The notes beneath the pieces are model-generated. The model was not told the origin of the DNA. It saw only the letters and a list, made by a program, of their open reading frames with translations, and ran no database searches. From contig DFJF01000001.1 of the NCBI GenBank assembly GCA_002372935.1, positions 17,000 to 41,861 of the forward strand: 24,862 nucleotides of DNA, given 5' to 3'. Positions 1 through 9,024 of the stretch are shown piece after piece. The translations under genes and the position numbers were made by a program. Position 1 is the stretch's first letter. The number at the start of each line of letters is the position of its first letter. This stretch comes from Clostridiales bacterium UBA3678. GTDB taxonomy: Bacteria; Bacillota; Clostridia; TANB77; CAG-508.

Positions 1-27
1 TCCCCTTTTTAAAAAGAACCGTCCCTA
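1..27. repeat. Edge of a GGGACGGTTCTTTTT-type dispersed repeat (partial)
   Basis: On the minus strand the first bases read GGGACGGTTCTTTTT followed by a short A run and GGGGA. I recall GGGACGGTTC...GAACCGTCCC palindromic units as scattered intergenic repeats in clostridial genomes. Only one arm is visible because the window ends here. It lies just downstream of the uvrB stop codon, where it could also act as a 3' hairpin. Confidence 0.35.
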
Positions 28-34
28 TTTGAAA

Positions 35-1987
35 TTAAATTTTTTCTAATTCTTTAATTTTGTCTCTCAATTCTGCTGCCTTTTCAAATTCCATCTTACT
101 TGCACATTCTAGCATTTCATCTGTAAGTCTTGTTATTACATCTTTTATGTCTTCATCTTTGCTCATCTTAAATTCAGTGCCAATGTCTTCTGCTTTTATT
201 GCACTTATTGTATCTCTTATGTCTTTCTTTATTGTAGTTGGTGTTATTCCATGTTCTTGGTTGTATTTTTGCTGAATTGCTCTTCTTCTGTTCGTTTCTC
301 TAATGGCATTTTCCATGCTTTTAGTTAGTTCATCTCCATACATTATAACTGTTCCATCTGTATTACGCGCTGCACGTCCTATTGTCTGAATTAAAGATCG
401 TTCTGAACGCAAGAAACCTTCTTTGTCTGCATCTAATATTGCAACTAGTGAAACTTCTGGTATATCAAGTCCTTCACGCAAAAGGTTTATTCCAACTAAT
501 ACATCAAATTCTCCAAGTCTTAATTTTCTGATTATTTCCATTCTCTCTAATGCTTTAGTATCTGAATGTATATAATTTACTTTTATATCTAATCCTTTAA
601 GGTATGCTGTTAAATCTTCTGCCATTTTTTTTGTAAGTGTTGTAACAAGCACTCTCTCATTTCTTTCTACTCTAATTCTTATTTGCTCTATCAAATCATC
701 TACCTGATTTTCAACAGGTTTTACTTCTATTTTTGGGTCTAATAAACCAGTAGGACGAATAATTTGCTCTACCACATTTTCTTTTGAATGTTCTTTTTCA
801 TAATCTGCAGGTGTGGCACTTACAAATACAACCTGATTTATTCTTTTCTTGAATTCGTTAAATGTAAGTGGTCTATTATCATAAGCTGATGGCAATCTAA
901 ATCCATATTTTACAAGTGAATCTTTTCTAGCTCTATCTCCATTATACATTGCTCTTACCTGTGGTATAGTTGCATGTGATTCATCTATTAACATTAAAAA
1001 GTCTTTTGGAAAATAATCTAGTAAAGTATATGGTGGACTACCAGGTTTTCTTCCTGAAATATGTCTTGAATAATTTTCTATTCCTTGACAAAATCCAGTT
1101 TCTTTTAACATTTCTAAGTCAAAATTCGTTCTTTCTTCTATTCTTTGTGCTTCTATCAATTTATTTTGATCTTTAAAAAATTGAACCTGTTCTTCCATTT
1201 CTTTTTCTATTGTAACTAATGCTCTATCTACTTTTTCTTTTTCTGTTGCATATTGAGAAGCTGGTGGAATTAGAACATGCATTCTTTCTCCTATTTTTTG
1301 ACCTGTAACAGCATTTATTTCACTTATTTTTTCAATTTCATCTCCCCAAAATTCGAATCTTAAAGCTTGTTCACTTTGAGATGATGGATATATTTCCAGT
1401 ATATCTCCTTTTGCTCTAAATGTTCCTCTTTTAAAATCAATCTCATTTCTAGAATACTGCATCTCTACAAGTCGTTTCATTACTGCATCTCTTCCGATTT
1501 CTTGTCCTGGTCTTAAAGATAAAATCATTCCTTGATAATCTTCTGGATCTCCTAAACCATATATGCATGAAACAGATGCTACTATTATAACATCTCTTGT
1601 TTCAAATAATGAAAGTATTGCACTATGACGCAATTTGTCTATTTCATCATTTATTGATGCATCTTTTTCTATATATGTATCAGATTGCGGAATATAACTT
1701 TCTGGCTGATAATAATCATAATATGATACGAAATACTCAACTCTGTTTTCTGGGAAAAACTCTTTGAACTCGCTATATAATTGTCCTGCAAGAGTTTTGT
1801 TATGAGCAAGTACAAGTGTTGGTTTCTGAACTTTTTGTATTATATTTGCCATTGTAAAAGTTTTCCCAGACCCTGTAACTCCCAATAATGTTTGATATTT
1901 TTTTCCTTCTTTTATACCATCTGATAAATATTTTATTGCCTCAGGTTGATCACCTGTTGGCTTATAATTTGAATGTAATTTAAACAT
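35..1987 (-). CDS. uvrB: UvrABC excinuclease subunit B
   Basis: UvrB is the damage-verifying helicase-like subunit of cytoplasmic nucleotide excision repair. UvrA loads it on DNA and it then recruits UvrC. The 650-residue protein is full length for the family. Visible are Walker A GVTGSGKT (residues 36-43), the Tyr-rich beta-hairpin YYDYYQPESYIP (89-100) that inserts between the strands, a DEAD-like LIDESH motif, helicase motif VI with QTIGRAARN, and the C-terminal UVR domain ending FEKAAELRDKIKELEKI that contacts UvrC. The ATG is preceded by AGAGGG at good spacing. The upstream M41-type protease gene ends 75 bases away on the same strand, with a strong hairpin between. No clear LexA operator is visible in that gap, although uvrB is SOS-controlled in many Bacillota. 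uvrA and uvrC are not next to it in this window. Confidence 0.98.
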   Translation of the reverse strand: MFKLHSNYKPTGDQPEAIKYLSDGIKEGKKYQTLLGVTGSGKTFTMANIIQKVQKPTLVLAHNKTLAGQLYSEFKEFFPENRVEYFVSYYDYYQPESYIPQSDTYIEKDASINDEIDKLRHSAILSLFETRDVIIVASVSCIYGLGDPEDYQGMILSLRPGQEIGRDAVMKRLVEMQYSRNEIDFKRGTFRAKGDILEIYPSSQSEQALRFEFWGDEIEKISEINAVTGQKIGERMHVLIPPASQYATEKEKVDRALVTIEKEMEEQVQFFKDQNKLIEAQRIEERTNFDLEMLKETGFCQGIENYSRHISGRKPGSPPYTLLDYFPKDFLMLIDESHATIPQVRAMYNGDRARKDSLVKYGFRLPSAYDNRPLTFNEFKKRINQVVFVSATPADYEKEHSKENVVEQIIRPTGLLDPKIEVKPVENQVDDLIEQIRIRVERNERVLVTTLTKKMAEDLTAYLKGLDIKVNYIHSDTKALERMEIIRKLRLGEFDVLVGINLLREGLDIPEVSLVAILDADKEGFLRSERSLIQTIGRAARNTDGTVIMYGDELTKSMENAIRETNRRRAIQQKYNQEHGITPTTIKKDIRDTISAIKAEDIGTEFKMSKDEDIKDVITRLTDEMLECASKMEFEKAAELRDKIKELEKI

Positions 1988-2013
1988 ATTTTTACCCTCT
2001 TAATAAATTTTTT

Positions 2014-2040
2014 AAGAGTACCCTAATTTAGGGTACTCTT
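2014..2040. repeat. Perfect inverted repeat between protease gene and uvrB
   Basis: A 12-13 bp perfect stem (AAGAGTACCCTA pairing with TAGGGTACTCTT) with a 1-3 base loop fills the 75-base gap between the M41-type gene and uvrB. On the minus strand the stem is followed by an A run, not a T run, so it is not a standard terminator for the protease gene. A T run follows only on the plus strand. It could be an operator, an mRNA processing or stability hairpin, or a reverse-direction terminator. Confidence 0.6.
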
Positions 2041-2062
2041 TTAAATGATATTGGTTAATTTC

Positions 2063-3940
2063 CTACGGATTTTTCACCCAAATAAAATGTCCTCCTACTT
2101 TCATTTCATGCTTATGAATTTCAGCATGTGTTACAACTTGCTTTTCTAATAAAAGATTTGCTAGACCAATCACATAATCTTGATGATTAATCAATATTGA
2201 TTTTGAAATTTTGTAAGCTTCTTTAATAATTTTATTCGCTTTACGATCTACTCTGTTTAAAGATGCTTCTGACATCAAATTTTCATTAGCTTTAACTTCT
2301 TGTTTTCCATTCTTTTTATTAAGGCTAAGATTTGAAATCAGGTTATAAGCAATCTCTGTTGCATATTGTAAATCTGCTGATGCTCCAGAAGAAATCTGTT
2401 TAGCAAAAATTTCTTCTGCTGCTCTTCCTCCAAGAGCAACTGCAATATTCTGCAAATAAAACTCATAGCTATCAGTTTCAAATTTTTCTTCATCAAAATC
2501 AAGTAAATTGAAACCTCCAAAATTTCCTTGAGGAATAATTGTAACAAGAGAAACAGAAATTCCTTTAAGTTCTCCGCAAAATCTTTTAACAACATAGTGT
2601 CCAGCTTCATGAATTGCTGTCATAGTTTTATTAACATCTGAAAGCTTTTCATAAGCTTCAAATAGTGTGTGATACATAAATCTAATATCTTCTTCTTTAA
2701 CATAAGTTCTTTCTTTTTGTCTTGCATGAACCATAGAAAAATCAATTAGATCTTTAATACTATTGAAAAGTTTATCAGAATCCAAACTTGCACCAAATGT
2801 TTGTGCAAACATTACAGCCATTTTAAAAATCGAATTGCTAATAATAACTCCATGATAAAATGTTAAACTATAAATCGTTGGTTTTATTGCTGCTTGTAAG
2901 TCTTCTTTTGGTGGTCCAAACATACTCACGCAAGTAAATGCTTTTGTCATCTTTGAATCATCTTTAATAATTACAATACTTTCGGTTGGAAGAGTTGTAA
3001 TTATCTTGAATTTACTACTAAGAAAAATAGGTAAAAACAGATAATACAAAATTTCAGAAAAAGAATCTTCATAGCCTAAAATATAGAAATTATCAATAAA
3101 GATAATTGTATTTTCTTTGTTTTCTAAAAATTCTTTAACTTTTTTCACTCTGTTTTCCAATACTTTTTCATCAGCTGTGCCAGAAATAATTCTTAACAAA
3201 TCCACTTTAATAATAGTATAATTATTAAATTCAGTAGGTGCGTTTCCATGTGCAATATCATAAGCCATATCATAAATAATAGGCTTTTTTCCTATTGCAT
3301 TAGATCCAACAATTGCAATCTTGTTTTTCTTCTTTTTGAGAAGTTCAACCCAGCAAAAGCTTTTAACTGCAGAAGAGCTCTTACACTGATATTTGTTTTC
3401 TTCCAAGTTTCCATTAATTGTCGAAATATATGGCTTTACTTCATTTGAAATTTCTAAGTATTCTTTCTCAATATTTCCATAGCTATTTTCAAAAGCCACT
3501 TTTAATTCACCAACATTAGAAACTCCATAACCATTTACCAAAAATTCAGAAATTATTTTAAATAAATTTTCATCATCAAAAAATACTTTTTTAATAAACT
3601 CTTTACAAGATAATGATTCAAGATTTTCATTATTAAAAATATTAAAAATCACTTTACTAAGTTCTGTAGAAAATTTAATATCATAACCGAATTTTTCAAT
3701 TTTAGTGCTAAATTTTACCTCTTTGCAATTGGTAATTAATTCAAAAACGTCTGAATTAATATCCTTATTACTTTTTGCTGTTCTTTTTAAAATTGCATTC
3801 CGAAGAAAATTGTTTGAGGTATCATATTCTAAATACATTGTCAACAAAACATATGATGTCAAATAATCTCTTCCAAAAAACATTTCCTTACTTTCTAAAA
3901 AAGATAAAAACTCATTTAAATATGATGCCACTTTTACCAT
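2063..3940 (-). CDS. Soluble M41 (FtsH-type) metalloprotease on a Clp-N/Clp-D1-like scaffold with degenerate ATPase motifs
   Basis: The 625-residue protein has an intact C-terminal M41 peptidase: zinc motif HEAGH at 444-448, LGGRAAEEIF at about 503, and SGASADLQYAT with the third zinc ligand Asp523. The rest is unlike FtsH. No membrane segment is visible. Residues 1-150 look like a Clp N-type helical repeat domain, and 195-410 follow the ClpA/ClpC D1 order: P-loop position, helix, TIIFID strand, a YHGVIIS segment like the Clp YEAHHGVKIS, then a DLID helix. Walker A is GSNAIGKK (Lys instead of Ser/Thr after the invariant Lys), Walker B is IIFIDN (Glu lost), and no Arg finger is recognisable, so ATPase activity is doubtful while peptidase activity is plausible. 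The start has AGAGGAG upstream and a TTGCAT-17-TATAAT promoter. Substrate and partners are unknown. The Clp-like assignment is by eye. Confidence 0.8.
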   Translation of the reverse strand: MVKVASYLNEFLSFLESKEMFFGRDYLTSYVLLTMYLEYDTSNNFLRNAILKRTAKSNKDINSDVFELITNCKEVKFSTKIEKFGYDIKFSTELSKVIFNIFNNENLESLSCKEFIKKVFFDDENLFKIISEFLVNGYGVSNVGELKVAFENSYGNIEKEYLEISNEVKPYISTINGNLEENKYQCKSSSAVKSFCWVELLKKKKNKIAIVGSNAIGKKPIIYDMAYDIAHGNAPTEFNNYTIIKVDLLRIISGTADEKVLENRVKKVKEFLENKENTIIFIDNFYILGYEDSFSEILYYLFLPIFLSSKFKIITTLPTESIVIIKDDSKMTKAFTCVSMFGPPKEDLQAAIKPTIYSLTFYHGVIISNSIFKMAVMFAQTFGASLDSDKLFNSIKDLIDFSMVHARQKERTYVKEEDIRFMYHTLFEAYEKLSDVNKTMTAIHEAGHYVVKRFCGELKGISVSLVTIIPQGNFGGFNLLDFDEEKFETDSYEFYLQNIAVALGGRAAEEIFAKQISSGASADLQYATEIAYNLISNLSLNKKNGKQEVKANENLMSEASLNRVDRKANKIIKEAYKISKSILINHQDYVIGLANLLLEKQVVTHAEIHKHEMKVGGHFIWVKNP

Positions 3941-3991
3941 AATACCACTCCTCTCATAGTGACTGCTAAAAAAGTCTCTATAAAATGCTTA

Positions 3992-4012
3992 GGAATTATA
4001 ATTAATAATTCC
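3992..4012. repeat. Leader hairpin upstream of the M41-type gene
   Basis: GGAATTAT and ATAATTCC form an 8 bp stem with a 5-base loop, inside the transcribed leader between the promoter at 4035-4063 and the start codon at 3940. A smaller GACT/AGTC stem follows nearer the gene. No T run follows, so this is a leader structure rather than a terminator. Confidence 0.4.
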
Positions 4013-4034
4013 ATATTAAACATTTTATGTTACC

Positions 4035-4063
4035 ATTATATCAAAATTATGGTAAAAATGCAA
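4035..4063 (-). promoter_or_regulatory. Sigma-A type promoter for the M41-type protease gene
   Basis: On the minus strand, TTGCAT (4063-4058) is followed by 17 bases and a perfect TATAAT (4040-4035). Transcription would begin about 85-90 bases before the start codon, which makes the protease gene its own unit, separate from the acyl-CoA synthetase upstream. Confidence 0.7.
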
Positions 4064-4097
4064 TACTTTCATATTAAAAACAAAATATACAAAAATA

Positions 4098-5972
4098 TTA
4101 TTTTTTCTTTAATTCTTTATATCTCTTTATTTTCATTGTAGAAGTTTTTTCGAATTCTCCTTCTTTTATTTCTAGGTCTTTAACAGCCTTATATGATGTA
4201 AGCTTTTTATTTACTTCTTTTACTTTAGACCAAATTAAATCATAAATTTCTTTTTCCGATAAATCACCATGTAATTCTTTTATTTTTTCATAATTTGGAA
4301 TTACTCTTGCAGTAACAATTAATTCTTTTTCATCTCTTCTTCCACCTTTTTCAGGTTCTTTTCCATATACTAAAGACTCTTTTATTTCATCTACTTTATC
4401 TAATAATCCTTCTATCTCCTCTGGATAGATATTTTTACCGTTTTGAGTAACAATAACATTTTTGTTTCTTCCTGTTAAAATAACATATCCTTTTTCATCT
4501 ATATATCCCACATCTCCAGAGTGAAAATATCCATCTTTATCTATTACCTTTTTAGTTTCTTCTTCATTTTCATAATATCCAAGCATAAGTGTAGGTGTTT
4601 TTATTAATATTTCTCCTTCACCATTTTCATTTGGATCTAAAACTTTAAAATCAGCCTGTACTATTGGCATACCAGCAGATTTTGGATTTGGTGCATATTC
4701 TGGTACTAATGCAGAAATTGGTGCTGTTTCTGTTAAGCCATACCCTTGCATAAATATAATACCAATATTTTGTAACCATTCTCCTACACCTGGATCTACA
4801 GGTGCTGCAGCAGAAACTATAATTCTAAGTTTTCCACCTAAATTGTCATATATTTCTTTAAATACTTTTCTTTTAATATCAATACCTGCATGGTCTAACA
4901 ATTTTGTAATTTGTATCATTGTATTAACTATTTTACCTTTTTTGCTTTTTACTATTTTTTCGTTTATTTTCTTATACAAGCTTTCAACCAAAAGAGGAAC
5001 AGTTAAAATAGCTGTTGGGTGCGCTTCCTGTAAATTTGGCACAATATATCTTAATCCTTCACATATCGCAACAGAAGCTCCTTGTGACATTGGATATAAA
5101 AATCCTATTGTAGATTCATAGCAATGGTGTAATGGTAATACTGAAAATAATCTATCTGATGGATATAGAGTTACATATGCTGTAACAGCATTTATATTTT
5201 CTGCAAGATTTCTATTGCATAACATAACACCTTTTGATTGTGATGTAGTACCAGATGTCCAAAATAATATTTTGAATTCTTCAGGATCAATTTCAATTTT
5301 AGAAAATGAATCATCACCTAAATCTATTAATTTTTTGCCTTCATTTATTAAATATTCTAGTCCAACATCTTTTTCATTTTTTTCTGCTTCTGACTTCATT
5401 TCTATAAAGTATTCTACACTTGTTAATTTATCTTTTAATTTTTTTATATCATCTGCTTTCCTTTGTGAATAAATAATTGCAGAAGCTCTTGATCTTCTTA
5501 CTACATTTTCTAATTCATTTAATGGTAATTCTCTATCTGTAGGTACTGCTATTCCAACTCCACAAAGCATCGCCATATAAGACACATACCATCCATACTG
5601 TGTCTCACCAATTATTATAACTCTTTTATTAGTTAAATTTAATATTTTGGTCATAGCAGTTCCTAATGCATTAACATCTGCAGCAAATTCTTTATAAGTA
5701 ATAGTTTTGTATGGTTCTTTATGTCCAGGTTTTTCTAATATACATGGTTGATTAGGGTACAATTCTACAGACCTTGTAAAAAATTCTTTAACTGTTTTGT
5801 AATGAGTCATTTTATCATAATATGGTGTATTCCTCTTTTTATGTTCTTTCTTCTCTGATTTTTCTTTTTCAATTTTTTCATAATCTATTTTATTTAATTC
5901 TTCCATATCCACCTTCATTTTGCTAAACTTAAACTTAGGCATTATAGGTAATTTAAAATCTCTAAATGGCAT
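4098..5972 (-). CDS. AMP-forming long-chain acyl-CoA synthetase (FadD-like)
   Basis: An ANL-superfamily enzyme that activates fatty acids with ATP to acyl-AMP and then acyl-CoA. At 624 residues it is typical of bacterial long-chain acyl-CoA synthetases. Visible are the P-loop TSGTTSQSKG (239-248), the GYGLTETAP adenylate-binding motif, the SGDVGYIDEKGYVILTGRNK hinge region, NGKNIYPEEIE, and a C-terminal Lys in TSTMKIKR at the catalytic Lys position. The first 50 residues are Lys/Glu-rich (EKEKSEKKEHKKR) and probably disordered or membrane-associating. No transmembrane helix is evident. It has its own TAGACA-16-TATAAT promoter and a good AAAGGAG site, and follows the terminator of the lysozyme gene, so it is probably monocistronic. 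Chain-length preference cannot be read from sequence. A role in recycling exogenous fatty acids is inference. Confidence 0.9.
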   Translation of the reverse strand: MPFRDFKLPIMPKFKFSKMKVDMEELNKIDYEKIEKEKSEKKEHKKRNTPYYDKMTHYKTVKEFFTRSVELYPNQPCILEKPGHKEPYKTITYKEFAADVNALGTAMTKILNLTNKRVIIIGETQYGWYVSYMAMLCGVGIAVPTDRELPLNELENVVRRSRASAIIYSQRKADDIKKLKDKLTSVEYFIEMKSEAEKNEKDVGLEYLINEGKKLIDLGDDSFSKIEIDPEEFKILFWTSGTTSQSKGVMLCNRNLAENINAVTAYVTLYPSDRLFSVLPLHHCYESTIGFLYPMSQGASVAICEGLRYIVPNLQEAHPTAILTVPLLVESLYKKINEKIVKSKKGKIVNTMIQITKLLDHAGIDIKRKVFKEIYDNLGGKLRIIVSAAAPVDPGVGEWLQNIGIIFMQGYGLTETAPISALVPEYAPNPKSAGMPIVQADFKVLDPNENGEGEILIKTPTLMLGYYENEEETKKVIDKDGYFHSGDVGYIDEKGYVILTGRNKNVIVTQNGKNIYPEEIEGLLDKVDEIKESLVYGKEPEKGGRRDEKELIVTARVIPNYEKIKELHGDLSEKEIYDLIWSKVKEVNKKLTSYKAVKDLEIKEGEFEKTSTMKIKRYKELKKK

Positions 5973-6007
5973 ATAAATTTCTCCTTTTATTTTAATTTTA
6001 TGAACAT

Positions 6008-6035
6008 ATTATATCACTTTTTTTAAAAATGTCTA
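6008..6035 (-). promoter_or_regulatory. Promoter of the acyl-CoA synthetase gene
   Basis: On the minus strand TAGACA (6035-6030), 16 bases, TATAAT (6013-6008). It starts a leader of about 30 bases carrying AAAGGAG before the ATG at 5972. Confidence 0.65.
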
Positions 6036-6061
6036 CTTTTGTACTGTTCAGTATAATTTTA

Positions 6062-6105
6062 TAAAAACCTTAATCATTAAAAATTTTTAATTTTAATAAT
6101 TAAGG
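6062..6105 (-). terminator. Rho-independent terminator after the GH25 lysozyme gene
   Basis: On the minus strand CCTTAATTATTAAAA pairs with TTTTTAATGATTAAGG (about 15 bp, one mismatch), followed directly by TTTTTAT. It begins about 12 bases beyond the lysozyme stop codon and closes the dapA - HD - lysozyme unit. Confidence 0.85.
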
Positions 6106-6116
6106 CTTTATCTTTC

Positions 6117-7622
6117 TTAAAAATACACAACATTTAAATCCACATTTCCAGAAATACCGTCAACCACTCCTTCTTCTGTATATTGCCATATTGAATAGTT
6201 TCCTTTGTAATCAGTGATTTCTCCATCTGATGTATAATGTGCAAGCCAAATTTTTGTACTTGGTACTTGCTTTATAATTATATTTACATCAAAATAATTT
6301 TTCAAGTAACTTTTATTTGCATATAAAACTGGCGTATACCCATTTGCTTTTACCTTTTTTAAAAATGCAATTCCAATATTATTTAGTTCCTTTTTCGTCA
6401 TATTTGATGCTCTTCTGCCACTAAATCTATATTCTTCAAAATCATAAGCTATAAATTCGCATTTTGATGCTACTCCATATTCTTTCAGCTTATTTACACA
6501 CCAATCTACCTCTTCTACTGCTTCTTTTTCTGTTATTGCATAAGAATAAAAATATATTCCAACATTTAACCCTAATTTAGTAGCTTCTTGAATATTCCTT
6601 TTAAAATATTTGTCTTCAGCAATTTTACCTGTTCCATATCCTCTATATCCGGCCCTTATAACCACAAATGTAATTCCATAATTTTTTAATTTACTCCAAT
6701 TAATATCTGCTTGATATTTTGAGACATCAATACCTTGTTTAGTACTAATTATAACAGAATATGTTCCATAATATTTTATTTTATTTATTACTATATATGC
6801 TCTAACTTTATATATATCTGTTGAATCACTATTAGGAATTGACATATATAAATTTGATGTTCTTTTGTAATATTCCCACTTAGACTTCGAAATATTATAT
6901 TTATAAATTTTATAACCATCTGCATTTGAAATGTCATTCCATTTTAATGTATTTTTACTTATATGTAATCTATTTACTTGATCCAATCTCATAGTAGCTA
7001 TTACACTTGAAGAATATTCACCATAAAATTTTGTATTTTCTATTTTTTTATATGCTCTTACTCTAATCTTATATTTTTGTCCAACTTCTAAATTTGAAAC
7101 TACAAAAAAAGTATTTGTTGTGTTTCCATAATATATATAATTATTCGTATTATATTTACAAATATATATTTTGTATGCTGTTGCCTTTACAACACCATCC
7201 CATGTAATCTCAACATTTCCACCAATTTGAGAACCTATTTTTAAATTCTCTACTTTTCTTGGACATGTTCCCGTAACTAATGTTTTTGAATATTTTCCAT
7301 AGTATTTTTTATTTTTCACTTTTCTAATTGCTCTAACCCTAAATTTATATTTTTTAGCTGTGTATAATCTATTTGCAGTATATTTCGTACTACTTGTAGT
7401 TTTATAATATTCATATTTATTATTTTTATCATTATACATATATATTTGATAATAACTTGCATCTTTAACTTTATCCCATTTTAAAGTCAAAGTTGATTTT
7501 GTATTATATACAGCTTTTACACTTTTTACTCCTCCAACAATTGCTGCTTTTGAAGCATTTGGCAGTAAAATTATTAATACTATAAATAAGAATATTATTA
7601 CTATTTTCTTTGATTTTTTCAT
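6117..7622 (-). CDS. Secreted GH25 lysozyme with three fibronectin type III-like repeats
   Basis: A 501-residue exported muramidase expected to cleave the MurNAc-GlcNAc bond of peptidoglycan. Residues 1-26 are a signal peptide (KK-rich start, long hydrophobic core, ASKA site). Three FN3-like repeats of about 90 residues follow (roughly 30-118, 120-211, 214-294), each with a W-D/N segment near its start, a Y-x-I-Y strand, and a KxRVRAY...Y-G-x-Y-S end. The catalytic GH25 barrel begins at GIDVSKYQ (298), with Asp299 and the acidic pair DFE (Asp394/Glu396) in place. The C-terminus WQYTEEGVVDGISGNVDLN is the family's usual ending. The start at 7622 is chosen because GGAG lies 7 bases upstream. 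It lies 20 bases after the HD gene, so the two are probably cotranscribed. It could remodel self wall or attack competitors. No cell-wall anchor is seen. Confidence 0.93.
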   Translation of the reverse strand: MKKSKKIVIIFLFIVLIILLPNASKAAIVGGVKSVKAVYNTKSTLTLKWDKVKDASYYQIYMYNDKNNKYEYYKTTSSTKYTANRLYTAKKYKFRVRAIRKVKNKKYYGKYSKTLVTGTCPRKVENLKIGSQIGGNVEITWDGVVKATAYKIYICKYNTNNYIYYGNTTNTFFVVSNLEVGQKYKIRVRAYKKIENTKFYGEYSSSVIATMRLDQVNRLHISKNTLKWNDISNADGYKIYKYNISKSKWEYYKRTSNLYMSIPNSDSTDIYKVRAYIVINKIKYYGTYSVIISTKQGIDVSKYQADINWSKLKNYGITFVVIRAGYRGYGTGKIAEDKYFKRNIQEATKLGLNVGIYFYSYAITEKEAVEEVDWCVNKLKEYGVASKCEFIAYDFEEYRFSGRRASNMTKKELNNIGIAFLKKVKANGYTPVLYANKSYLKNYFDVNIIIKQVPSTKIWLAHYTSDGEITDYKGNYSIWQYTEEGVVDGISGNVDLNVVYF

Positions 7623-7642
7623 TCATTTCTCCAATCACTATT

Positions 7643-8101
7643 TTAACTAATTTTTTTTTCATAACATGCAAAATATTTATCTATATAAGTTATTAAAAAT
7701 GATTCTCTATACCTTGGTATAGCTAGTGTTATTGGCCACATGTGCTTTAATATTATATCTTTTTCTTTGTCATTTAAATTAAATATTTTACTTGCATTTT
7801 CATAAGAAAGTTTAGCATGTGTAAATGCATGATGTCCTTTTCTTCCATTTTCTCTTTTTCGCCAATCATATAAAAATAAATCATGAAGCATTCCTGCTCT
7901 TGCTGCAGACACATAATCTAATTTTTTCTTTTTGCAAATTAAGTATAAATTGTATGAAACATATAAACAATGATCAAAACAATTTACATTGTAATGTTGC
8001 CTATAATTTTTCATTTGTTGAACCATACTATTTTCCAAAATATCTTTTACAATATTTATATATTGTTTATCATTATAAATTGTATTTTTATCTGTAACCA
8101 T
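7643..8101 (-). CDS. HD-domain phosphohydrolase family protein
   Basis: A 152-residue cytoplasmic protein with the metal-binding HD pattern: His44 (FDHCLYVSY), His73-Asp74 in AGMLHDLFLYDW, His120 in ILKHMWP, and Asp141 in ITYIDKYFACYE. This matches small single-domain HD hydrolases often annotated as HD-domain or phosphohydrolase proteins. Substrate is unknown, with nucleotides or phosphomonoesters likely from the superfamily. It sits 24 bases downstream of dapA and 20 bases upstream of the lysozyme gene on the same strand, so it is probably in their operon. Its start has GAGGAAAA upstream. Confidence 0.8.
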   Translation of the reverse strand: MVTDKNTIYNDKQYINIVKDILENSMVQQMKNYRQHYNVNCFDHCLYVSYNLYLICKKKKLDYVSAARAGMLHDLFLYDWRKRENGRKGHHAFTHAKLSYENASKIFNLNDKEKDIILKHMWPITLAIPRYRESFLITYIDKYFACYEKKIS

Positions 8102-8125
8102 TTTTTCCTCTTTTTGAATTATAAA

Positions 8126-8995
8126 TTAGCTTAACAATTTTGCTATTTTTTTCTTACCATCTTCAGTCATTTCTATTAATGGAAGTCTTGGTACTCCATA
8201 ATTATATCCAATAATATTTAATGCAGCTTTTAATGGTATTGGATTTACCTCTGAAAATAGTTCTTTTATTAGTGGTATTGCATCTAATTGCATTTTTGCT
8301 GCCTCCTCTATTTTACCATCGAAAAAATTGTAACACATATCATGTGTATATTTTGGTTTAATATTAGACAATACAGAGATTACACCTTTTCCTCCTAATG
8401 AAAGAATTGGAATAACCTGATCATCATTTCCTGAATATATTGTAAGGTTTTCTCTGCATAGACTTGCAATTAATGCAATTTGTGATAAATCTCCACTAGC
8501 TTCTTTAATTGCTACTATATTTTCTATTTTTGAAAGTTCTAATGCTGTTTCTGGTTTTATATTAACACCAGTTCTACTTGGAACATTATATAAAATAATA
8601 GGTAATTTTGTATTTTCTGCAATAGTTTTGTAATGTATTATTAATCCATCTTGCGTAGTTTTGTTATAATATGGAGTAACAATTAAAACTCCATCTACAC
8701 CAATTTTTTCTACTTTACTGTTCATTTCAATAACTGCTTTTGTATTATTACACCCTGTTCCTGCAATTATTGGTATTCTTCCATTTGATGTTTTTACAGC
8801 ACATTCGATTGTTTGCAATCTTTCTTGTTCTGTCATCGTTGCAGATTCTCCTGTTGTACCACAAACAATTAGTGCATCTACTCCTCCTCTTATTTGGTCT
8901 TCTACTAATTTAGAAAACTCCTCTAAGTTTACACCATCTTTATCAAATGGTGTTGCAATTGCTGTTCCACAGCCTTTAAATAAAATTTTTTTCAT
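8126..8995 (-). CDS. dapA: 4-hydroxy-tetrahydrodipicolinate synthase
   Basis: DapA condenses pyruvate with aspartate semialdehyde, the first committed step of the lysine/diaminopimelate pathway that feeds peptidoglycan. The 289-residue length is typical. The Schiff-base Lys164 lies in VAIKEASGD, the catalytic Tyr136 in LYNVPSRTG, the Thr pair in CGTTGES (45-51), Tyr110 in VTPYYN, and Arg141 for substrate binding. Within the N-acetylneuraminate lyase superfamily these motifs favour DapA. The ATG has GAGGAG 9 bases upstream. Neighbouring mltG, lexA and lysozyme genes suggest a wall-synthesis setting, although other dap genes are not in the window. Confidence 0.96.
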   Translation of the reverse strand: MKKILFKGCGTAIATPFDKDGVNLEEFSKLVEDQIRGGVDALIVCGTTGESATMTEQERLQTIECAVKTSNGRIPIIAGTGCNNTKAVIEMNSKVEKIGVDGVLIVTPYYNKTTQDGLIIHYKTIAENTKLPIILYNVPSRTGVNIKPETALELSKIENIVAIKEASGDLSQIALIASLCRENLTIYSGNDDQVIPILSLGGKGVISVLSNIKPKYTHDMCYNFFDGKIEEAAKMQLDAIPLIKELFSEVNPIPLKAALNIIGYNYGVPRLPLIEMTEDGKKKIAKLLS

Positions 8996-9024
8996 AGGAC
9001 ATTGCTCCTCTTTTATATAAAAAT

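Noticed and set aside
2014..2040. Rho-independent terminator for the M41-type protease gene
   Set aside because: On the minus strand the stem is followed by an A run. The T run is on the plus-strand side, where no gene points at it.
4843..5472. Plus-strand open frames opposite the acyl-CoA synthetase
   Set aside because: They have no ribosome sites, have composition typical of reverse-complement coding, and lie entirely within a clear gene on the other strand.
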